From positions 15,004,001 through 15,068,000 of the forward strand of contig OX291551.1 of NCBI GenBank assembly GCA_946406115.1: a stretch of DNA of 64,000 nucleotides, read 5' to 3'. Shown in pieces: positions 55,870 through 64,000 of this stretch. Within the stretch, counting starts at the first letter, position 1. Each line of letters begins with the position of its first letter. Below the pieces are notes generated by a model, which searched no databases, was not told the DNA's origin, and saw only the letters and a program-made list of their open reading frames with translations. The translations under genes and the position numbers were made by a program. Origin of the DNA: Apoda limacodes. Its lineage: Eukaryota; Arthropoda; Insecta; Lepidoptera; Limacodidae.

Positions 55870-58585
55870 ATATGTTCTACTTTCAGAGTATCAGAGATGA
55901 AAAAGTACTTACATAATATATTTGCAACAATTACATAAATAGCTATTTTTAACCTGTGTTAATGGCCAACCTTCTTTATAAGTAGAATTCGTTGCTGTCA
56001 CCAAACTCAGAAGTCAAATGATTGAGGTTTCTTTTTAAAGCCGAATTCCTTTACAAAAACCCTGTAAAACTAAGTACCTATCCTGAATAAAGTGTATAAC
56101 ATTTCTCACTCCTGTATGATTAAAAGTAGTTGCTGGTATAATGGACGTGACAAAGTTTGGACACTAAACATAATTGCACCCTCAAGTATACAAAAAGCGC
56201 AAGGATGGCTCGCGAGCCGCGGTTTGCCGATTTCGTCCTAAGCTTAACCAAAAATCAAGTGAAAGATTGCCATCAGCTCATCAGCAGCCTGATTTATCAT
56301 TTTTCAAATTATTCTGTTTAGGTATAACAAATGTGTAAAGAAAATATTGTTTATTTACTTATTACTTTAAATTATAGCAAGAAAATATATCAGACGCTAC
56401 CAGTCGACGTGAGGGGGATACCTACGAGACGACAGATTTGTCTTATTCATGGTAGGGGCAAGCGCGGAGCGCTGGAAGTCTGCGTCTCTTTGCTCTCGGC
56501 TGTTGCAAGATTAACACCACAGGCCGTTGCTTACAAACATAATTATTGTAAAGTGGACTGATTCAACCTATGAGTCACATCGCCCGTTGAACTGCGACAC
56601 GCCATCTTGCTTGACTCACACAAACGAGAACAAACGAAATAAATGCAATAAGTTTTTCTCGTTTTATAGTAATTAAACAAAGTTTCAAGCTGTTTCTTAC
56701 TGTCTGTACCAAAATGTATCCTGTGTTGTGCTATCCGTATTGTTGCGTGGGCCCATCAGTGCTCTGAAAATGTTATACATTACTTATCCCGCCATTGTAG
56801 GAAGCAATGCTTGCCCTGTCTGTCACATGTAATAGAGCGAGATATCAACACTGCGCTTAGTGCTCCTGCAGGTCTGGTGACAGGCATATAATCATAGCGC
56901 AATAGGATGGCCATTTGTAAAATTTATTCTTATTTTAGTAGCTTTTATGCGAGCAGAGTAATATTGTTATTAAAGCAGTAATATAATATTTATTGATTAA
57001 TGAAATCAATTAAAATAATGTTTATATACTTCTGTGGTACTATAACACGCCAACTGCATCGAATTGATCGCTTACAGCTGTACTGTGTGTGCAGGCGGTG
57101 AGAGCGGGGGGAAATAATAATCTGCTTTCCTTAAAGTTTAGGCACTTATAACTATTAGACCGCCAATTTGTTATTACTTTTATTGTTTAATTGTTTTTGT
57201 ATTCTTTATGCGCAATAAAGTATATTTTATGAAAAATGCTACGACTATTTTTATGACTGACGGAAATCGAGCATCTGCCAAAAACATAATTTTCAGGGAA
57301 TGTTTGATTGGTTTATTTTGAAGAATTTGCAAATAAACTTAAGACTAGAGCGCCGAAGTTTGCGATCCCCATTGAACTGCCCGCCACCGTGAAAAATTTA
57401 TCTCATTGTATTTGATACAACGTTCAAAAGTATAAGGCATGAATTTCATGATTAAAACTGTTTTAGAATTAAAACATCAAAAACAAAATAAATATATTTT
57501 GTTAAGAATCTGATATTTTTGGGTTCATATCAAAATCATCACAACTTTTATAGTGATTCTAACTATACTAAATAATGAAAAACCTATAGACTAGTTGTTA
57601 CTATTTGAAGATCAGATATCGCAAAAATAATATTCTTTATTAGTGTATTTATTACAGACAGTTTTTTTGCACTTAAGGCACTTAAGAATACTGACCGAGA
57701 CAAAAATTACCCAGCGACAGTTCTAGGTAGATCGATTTTTTTCCATTTACGAAAATCAATAAATCTTAACTAGTACGGTGGAAATAGAAGGCAATATCTG
57801 AAATTCGCGTACAACAGCCAGCGTACCCAGTTTCAAACAGTGGAAAGCAACCAAGGTTTCTCAGCTTCAAGGCTTACCGCTACCTAATTGGGTAGCATAG
57901 GGTACTTAGGGTATTGTAAGCCACGCGGCGTTTTGTTTATAAATTAAATAATATTTAGTGTGTTTTCGTGCGATTATTTAATTTAAATATTTAAATAATT
58001 CATTAATGTTACGGTAGTTATGAAGCCGAATATATCTCCAATATTAAAAGTGTGTTAATGCATGACTGAGGATGCGAGATAAATAAATACAGAATCGAGT
58101 ACACACTAAAGGGACAAGAATAGTTCCTATTTCCTAGATAACGCGAAAATATCTAAAAATTATTGTTTAAAAATTAAAAGAAATATTTGTATTTTTTCAG
58201 TATTTTATATCTTACGCTTAACTAACGTCTAAGCATTGTTTTTCAATAATTTGAAAATTATATATTTTAATTTGTTTAGCTGCTAACTTTATGAAGCACT
58301 TTTGAAAAAAAAGTGAGTGTAAATAATGACAATGTAGTAAATAGTGTAAATAATATTAATAAGGAAAATAACGGCAATGGTGTAAAAAAAAAATAATATT
58401 AATAAATAACTAAAAAATGGTCAAAAAAAGATGTTGATGAAATCTTTGAGACTAAAAAGTAAAAAATAAAATTAAATAAAAAAAACATTTTTAAAAACAA
58501 CTTTTAAAATAGAAAAATTTACGCAAACTAAAAAGAAAAAAATAAATTTAAAAAACATTTTTAAAAATGATTTTTTATTTAATTT
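55870..58585. other. Intergenic, no gene recognised
   Basis: AT-rich. A frame at 56331-56561 is short and motif-free. A/T-homopolymer runs at 58380-58570. Confidence 0.4.
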
Positions 58586-58589
58586 TTAT

Positions 58590-58870
58590 ATTCCTTATCT
58601 GCCTTATACGTCCCCATTTGTTGGGGCACGGCCTACCATTACCTCGGGCGATTTGGGTCATATTCCACACGCGGCTTTAGTGTGAATTGAGGACGACACA
58701 TACATCTTTTTTTTTTTTTTGTTTTAAGTATGCAGGTTTCCTTGCGATGTTTTCCTTCACCAAAAAGCCAGTGGTCTAAATAGTTTAAGAAAAAGACTTA
58801 TTGAACTACACGCCGGGCTCGAACCTCCGCCACTTAGGACGCAAGTTAAATTGAAACCCCTAACCATCAA
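58590..58870 (+). mobile_element. SINE of the moth type, upstream of arrestin-like gene
   Basis: 'atttgttggggcacggcctac...tattccacacgcgg', a poly-T, then 'atgcaggtttccttgcgatgttttccttcacc' and an inverted B-box 'gggctcgaacc' (58815-58825). The order matches tRNA-derived SINEs described in noctuid moths, from memory. Confidence 0.6.
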
Positions 58871-59167
58871 ATTTTTTATATCATATTAAGTATTTTTGCC
58901 TTTAACCCCTTTTTGAAAATCTTTTATATTTGAAAAGTAACCTAGACCAAAGCTACATTAGTAGAATTTTAATTGTTTGTAATATGGTCACACCAGATAA
59001 AACAAAACATGAAGTATAAGTGTTCTGTGCACCAGAATAACTTGTTTGCTTTATTTATTATCTTAACTTTATGTTAGCCAACAAAGGTAATCTAGTTTAA
59101 TTTGTTATCATCAATACTGGTACCAAAGAGAATATAACCACTACGCTTACTGGTACAGCTTCTGATA

Positions 59168-60178
59168 ATGGGTGTGTCATGTGAAATATTTATTGATAGG
59201 CCTTATGATGGCATCCACAGAGCCGGAACATCTGTTACCGGCACAATCAAATACGCAATAGACGTGCCAACAGAATATAGTGACATAGTGGTCACATTTG
59301 AAGGAACAGGCGAAGTGCAGTGGAGTGAAGCTGAAGTAGATGTTGATGATAGTATAAGGCGATCTTCATATACTGGTGATGAAGTTTATGTTTTGGAACG
59401 CATTAATATATTAAAAAAAAATTCAAACAAAACACTAACCTTGCCGTTTGGATGCTATCAATATCATTTTAAATTTAATTTACCACATAATATACCTTCT
59501 TCTTTTAAATGTAATGAAGCGAGCGTAAAATGTACTATAAAATACGAAGTTGCCATAAAATTTTGCAAGCCGAGGTTTTTCAGCTTTGACAAAACATTCA
59601 AAAAAGAATTGATGGTCTATGGTAATGTGAATCTGAAAAATTCTAATGCCCCTCTAACTTATGGTATACAAAAGATTTTTTTTTCTACATTTTCAAGGAA
59701 AGAAAATAAAGTCGATCTGAAATGCGAAATACCTAAATCGCTTTATACGCCTGGCGAAAACATTATAATCAAATGCGTGTTGACTAACGATTCAGAAAAG
59801 AAAATAACTTTCGTAAAAAGCGAACTTGTATGTGAAACTAATTACAAGTCAAATTGTGGACGTATGAAAACTCAAGAAAAAACAATCGACGTATGCGCGT
59901 ATGAGTCACCAAGTATATTCGAAAACAGTGTTGCAAACTTCAATTTAATGACACCTACTTTACGTGAATTATATTCCGTCCAGCACTCAGACATTTTTGA
60001 CAGAAAGTATTATATAAAAGTGACTGTGGGGTTGCCACTGCCTCATATAAACAAATTTGGAAAAATACCGATAGTAATTGGTGAAACTCTTGTTGATGAA
60101 ATTGGCATAGAAGCGACAAAAACTAGACCTCATTGCATAAAGTCAATAAGAGAATTTGACTTTCAGGACAAATTGTAA
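59168..60178 (+). CDS. Alpha-arrestin-like (arrestin domain-containing) protein, single exon
   Basis: A complete 336-codon frame that looks like an insect arrestin-domain (ARRDC) protein. Alpha-arrestins are cytoplasmic adaptors that link membrane cargo to ubiquitin ligases and endosomal sorting. The N-terminal arrestin fold spans about residues 5-155: a 'G..Y.G..V.G.I' entry near 15-30, then VTFEGTGEVQW near 42-52, YTGDEVYV near 68-75, and LPFGCYQYHFKFNLPHNIPS near 92-111. The C-terminal fold spans about 175-310 (LYTPGENIIIKCVLTNDS and VGLPLPHINKFGKIPIVIG). The tail after 310 is short and I see no PPxY motif, which many ARRDCs use to recruit NEDD4-type ligases. No intron interrupts the frame, so a retrocopy origin is possible. 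An acceptor-like tactggtacag ends at 59158, so an upstream noncoding exon may exist. Confidence 0.85.
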   Translation: MGVSCEIFIDRPYDGIHRAGTSVTGTIKYAIDVPTEYSDIVVTFEGTGEVQWSEAEVDVDDSIRRSSYTGDEVYVLERINILKKNSNKTLTLPFGCYQYHFKFNLPHNIPSSFKCNEASVKCTIKYEVAIKFCKPRFFSFDKTFKKELMVYGNVNLKNSNAPLTYGIQKIFFSTFSRKENKVDLKCEIPKSLYTPGENIIIKCVLTNDSEKKITFVKSELVCETNYKSNCGRMKTQEKTIDVCAYESPSIFENSVANFNLMTPTLRELYSVQHSDIFDRKYYIKVTVGLPLPHINKFGKIPIVIGETLVDEIGIEATKTRPHCIKSIREFDFQDKL

Positions 60179-60507
60179 AAAAATACTCTCATACAAAACA
60201 GTTTTTTTTCTTACGTTAAGTAATAACTTTACAGACATTTAATTTTTACACATGCTATATTTTAATTTAAGCACTTTTTTTGTTTGTACATGTCACATTA
60301 ATCTCATGCATTAATAACAACATAATACATTACCATAATAAGTTAATGTTTTCTTTTTTTAAAACAAATATGTTTCCCATATATTTTAGTGGATGTCATT
60401 TGCTAATCTTAGATTTTTTATATTTTAGAAGTAGGTATTATGAAAACTTAATTTCTGTAATATTTTTTGCTCTTTATATTTTGTCTAGCTCTAATGTGAA
60501 ATTATTT

Positions 60508-60513
60508 AATAAA
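60508..60513 (+). terminator. Candidate polyadenylation signal of arrestin-like gene
   Basis: AATAAA 330 nt after the arrestin-like stop codon in an AT-rich 3' region. Confidence 0.4.
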
Positions 60514-60529
60514 CGCATATTTTAGTTAT

Positions 60530-61235
60530 AAATTTGTATTTTTTTACAATTTATTTTTCATAGTGTGGAAGACAATTTTTACTATGTTACGACTATTTGA
60601 CTATCCTTAATATTCTTGAGTAAAAACAGGAGACGAATTATATATAGACGAGGAAACAAAGCATTCAAACTCCGGTTTTTAAACTGCTTTTGAACAGATT
60701 TTGATAAAACTGGTTGCATTCGACCCAGAAAGTCATTTATTTATAGTCATTTTCGTTGCCATACATGTGCATATCAGAAAATGCATATTTAAAATGCACT
60801 TTTAATTATTCAATTTATTATTAAAGTAATTAAATTTATTTAATTTATTAGTAAAATAAATAAAATTACCCCTTATTGAGATATTTCGTTTTTAAAAAAC
60901 CCCCATTTTTGGTGTCTAAGAAATGAAAGAAACCAAAAGTAAAAATAATATTACTGTTTTCAAAGATACGGGATATTCTAGTTTAGGAAACAGAGACAAT
61001 GTTAAAAATGTTGTATGATTACATTTTCTGTTGTCCAGACGATATAATAAACTCATTATTCTGAAGGACAGAAATAAATTATAGCTCACGACGCACGAAA
61101 CTCTACACCGGTCGGAGTGAATTCTCGAAAAAAGCTTGGGGAAATCCCCAAGTAGCAGTGTACGGTGTTGTAAGCACTGCGCATATGGTTTAATTAGTTT
61201 ATTGCGTATAATTAGAGGTACATTACAAAATATTA
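60530..61235. other. Intergenic, no gene seen
   Basis: AT-rich 3' flank of the arrestin-like gene. No motifs recognised. Confidence 0.4.
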
Positions 61236-61240
61236 TTATT

Positions 61241-61750
61241 AACTTCTCTTGAGAAGTTATTGGAATAGGTCCGAAAATCGAAATCGAAAATTTTGTTTTT
61301 CTTTACGTTTCAAGACTTGGAGAATCATTTGCAATCATGTTTAGAGTGATGTCTGTGTGTGCGTGTGTGTGTGTGTACGTATGTATGTATGTTGACATAT
61401 TTTGGCTTTCGATTCCTCAATAACTACTGGACCGAATCGCTCTGATGACATATCAATATACACCATATACGATACGCCACGTCATGACTTAGATCTGAAA
61501 GGAGTCTGAAAAAAATCGGTTCAGTGGTTCGTTTTTTATCCGTAAAAAACTGACTTTTTTATGCACGCAACTAAATTTCATGTATAATTTCATGTATCGA
61601 GGGGTAGTAAAGGGTTTTTGAGGGTGCTGATTTCGAATTTTTTATCAGTTTTTTAAAATTCAAAATGGCGGACCCAATATGGCGTAATTTTTTTTGTAAA
61701 AGATTTTTTCTCAAGAGAAGTTGCATGTACGGTACTTGCTGCCGAACCAA
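61241..61750 (+). mobile_element. MITE copy B (downstream of arrestin-like gene)
   Basis: About 90% like 37855-38362 in the same orientation, with the exact inverted pair aacttctcttgag (61241) and ctcaagagaagtt (61710-61722). It carries small indels (extra 'caccatatac' near 61459, no 'ataccaatacgataccaata'). Confidence 0.75.
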
Positions 61751-61759
61751 TGTTTATTT

Positions 61760-64000
61760 TATTTTCTTTAACATCATATACTACTGACGTTGTCAACTAT
61801 GTTTATATTTATTGTTATTTTATTCTGTAAATAGTATTCTGATTGATAAAGTTAATGTAATAAACAACGAAATATCTCAAAATTAGTTTTTAATACTTTT
61901 AAATCCCCAAAATGTTACTCTCACACCGAAATGTTGAAAATACTATTATTAAAATGTTTCACAATGGAAACATTGTTCCTAAGACAGGCAAACGCGACAC
62001 GGCATGTGCAAGCCTGAAAAGCTACAGCCAGCTTGGTCTATGAATAGCAGGGAAGTGCTCTTGACAGCCCAAGACATAACTCTATCCAACACAGATAACA
62101 AGTCTTAGTAACAAGTTCCAATTTGACAGATATAAATGTAGTGATCGCCAATTGTATTCTGTGATTTCGATTTACGTTATATCACATAATTTTCTTTGTA
62201 TTCCCTAAAAATACAACAATAGTTTAAAATCATATGCAGTAGAAAATTAAAACCTATTTTTAGAAGTCGGTATTCTTAATGATTTGTTTTAAATATAAGT
62301 TGGTTAATCAGACATTATCTAAATACATATACATTTTGACAAGCATAACCTTTGCCTCGTTTCGGTGGCACTGTCTTACTTTGAACATTCAGCAAAGTCA
62401 GTGCTCTGAAACCAACCCAGCACCTTAACATTGGATATGATGCTTACCAAAGCAGCCTCGGAACACTTCAAGCCTCGGACTTTACTGAAAACCTAAAGTT
62501 GGAGAATGCCACCGTTATCAGGCAAAGGTTTGTTGAAATTCATACATCTAACACATTTAAACTAAGAATATCAAAACTCCAAAACTGCCTATTTAAATCG
62601 AAGAGAATTAAAAATATACTGTTATTTTCAGTAAAATGTAGTCACAGTTTTAAGTAAGCAGAACCATGGTGACTTGTAAAATAGGTACTTACCTAAATTG
62701 TAAAGTTAAGTAAAGAAGCCAGACACAAGATAAAATTAAGTGTTCCGGTTTCCTGTCTTATCTTTTCTAAGAAGCCATGTCTGTTCCTAATGGGCTCTTG
62801 TACGTCGATGCTTGAATAAGTACTTAGTTTTGCAATCGCTGTAGTCGTAGAACTTGTGAAGTCATGTTGATATATACTAGCAACACCCCGCGTTTCACTC
62901 GCGGAAAAATAATCAAGATAAAAAGTGTCCTATGCCTATATTTGTGCCAAATTTCATCTAAATCTGTAGATTTCAAACCTTTAAATGCTGCACGCGAATA
63001 AAAAGCTGCGGCGGAAAATTCAAAATGGGTTTATATTTAGATTATAAGTACTATACAAATATAATATTATACATATTAATATCATCCAGTATGATAGATA
63101 TATATATACGCTGAATAACCTACCAGTTATTGTGGAAATTGATAAAAATACAATCAAATTGGCAGTTTCTTTTATATGAGCTGAAACATTGAGCGAGGAG
63201 AAAATTACTAACGAGAGACTATTTCGAAGCTTAAGGCTGAAAGGCTCGAAGGCTTTAATGACTCGAGTTTGTAATTTCTTTACCATTGTTCTGTGTTCTC
63301 TACAATATTTTTCATCACATTTGCGAGTAAATAAGTAAAAATTTAGGAGAAGAAAATAAATAAACTCACCACAATTGAAATGGCAGGAACAGATGTATAA
63401 AAACAACGCCATCTAGCGGTATTAGCGGTATTAAAAAGTTTAGGCTGAATTTGAAACTTTTAATTGCTCGCTTGGTGCGTAGTTATTAGACAAATTACAT
63501 AGAACGCCCGCTTTGCCTTGAGGAAATTAAAATTTACGACGTAAAAGCCCGTGGGAGTAATTAAGATCGCAGCACTCGCTTCGCCAGCACGTAATGACGT
63601 TGAACTTAACCGTATTAATCCAAAACATTTTTTTTCCTAGTATTTGTAAAGCCCTATTATCGTGTTTTTTCAAATTTTTATATCTTTTTTCAAATTTGGA
63701 TGCCAATAACTCACAAAATTTAAATTTTAGAAAAAAGATTGAATGCATTTTTAAAGCCCAATCTAATGATACCCCGCGTGAATGGTTGCGCGAAAATAGT
63801 ACTTATATAACGTACCGAGTACAAAATGACACTTAATAAAAAATGAGCTTTTAATTTAAAAATTAAATGTGATAGAACATAATGACACTTTAATTTTAGA
63901 CAAAAAATTGTTAAAAAATGTAAGAAGCGCAAATATAGTTTTTATAAAAATAAATAATTAACAAATATATCTTCGTCTACTTTTTGCGTTTTCCATGTAA
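61760..64000. other. Intergenic to window end
   Basis: A reversed moth repeat at about 62878-63000 (actagcaacaccccgcgttt...ccaaatttcatctaaatc). Frames at 63020-63412, 63527-63748 and 63594-63836 have no motif and low-complexity composition. Confidence 0.4.

Noticed and set aside
61358..61392. (GT)n/(GTAT)n microsatellite
   Set aside because: It is an internal part of MITE copy B and is shared with copy A, so it is not a separate feature.
63020..63412. 130-codon - strand frame near the window end
   Set aside because: Hydrophobic translation of AT-rich DNA, no motif and no splice or start support.
1..64000. CRISPR array, bacterial operon or viral genome segment
   Set aside because: No regularly spaced identical repeats, no prokaryotic gene layout; introns, LINEs and MITEs show animal nuclear DNA.

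Overview
This 64 kb window looks like nuclear DNA of a moth or butterfly. It is AT-rich with long introns. It carries repeat types familiar from Lepidoptera: Helitron-like elements starting ACTAATATTATAAATG and ending GCTAGT, CR1-type LINE 3' ends, SINEs with the 'gcaggtttcctt...gttttccttcacc' core, piggyBac and Tc1/mariner remnants, and hAT-type MITEs. Repeat families are identified from remembered sequence patterns, not from a database search.

Two host genes are well supported. The first is a fatty acyl-CoA reductase (FAR) on the + strand from 27297 to 54339. I assembled it from ten exons: 27297-27404, 29669-29785, 33927-34049, 35425-35550, 37530-37677, 39357-39458, 46900-47086, 50446-50552, 52223-52349 and 54108-54339. 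All junctions are GT/AG, all phases match, and the exons sum to 1377 nt (458 codons plus stop). The protein has the TGGTGFLGK nucleotide-binding motif, the YxxxK active site, a membrane-spanning stretch and a C-terminal FAR_C region. The second gene is an intronless alpha-arrestin-like ORF on the + strand (59168-60178, 336 aa).

Region by region. 1-27 kb is a graveyard of mobile elements: a deleted Tc1/mariner copy, CR1/jockey-type reverse transcriptase fragments on both strands, a dead piggyBac transposase, a DIRS-like RT scrap, a gag-like pseudogene and several tandem duplications. It also holds a promoter-like CpG-containing block with a CRE and an E-box (8.5-9.0 kb) and one orphan GC-rich terminal-exon candidate on the - strand (22.5 kb). 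27-54 kb is the FAR gene. Its introns hold a long imperfect inverted repeat (intron 2), an hAT MITE with a target-site duplication (intron 4), a MITE whose second copy lies at 61 kb (intron 5), an LTR element with a jockey-type LINE inside it (intron 6), a second Tc1/mariner copy (intron 7) and tRNA-like/SINE sequence (intron 9). 54-64 kb is mostly intergenic repeats around the arrestin-like gene.

The two host genes show no sign of working together. FARs reduce fatty acyl-CoAs to fatty alcohols (cuticular lipids, waxes, or pheromone precursors in female moth glands). Alpha-arrestins are trafficking adaptors. Most long open frames elsewhere are transposon remnants or chance frames. No CRISPR array, rRNA or bacterial operon is present. 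The observations most worth a second look are the intron-2 inverted repeat, the repeat abutting the FAR exon 5 acceptor, the layered transposon in intron 6, the promoter-like block without an assigned gene and the orphan exon at 22.5 kb.
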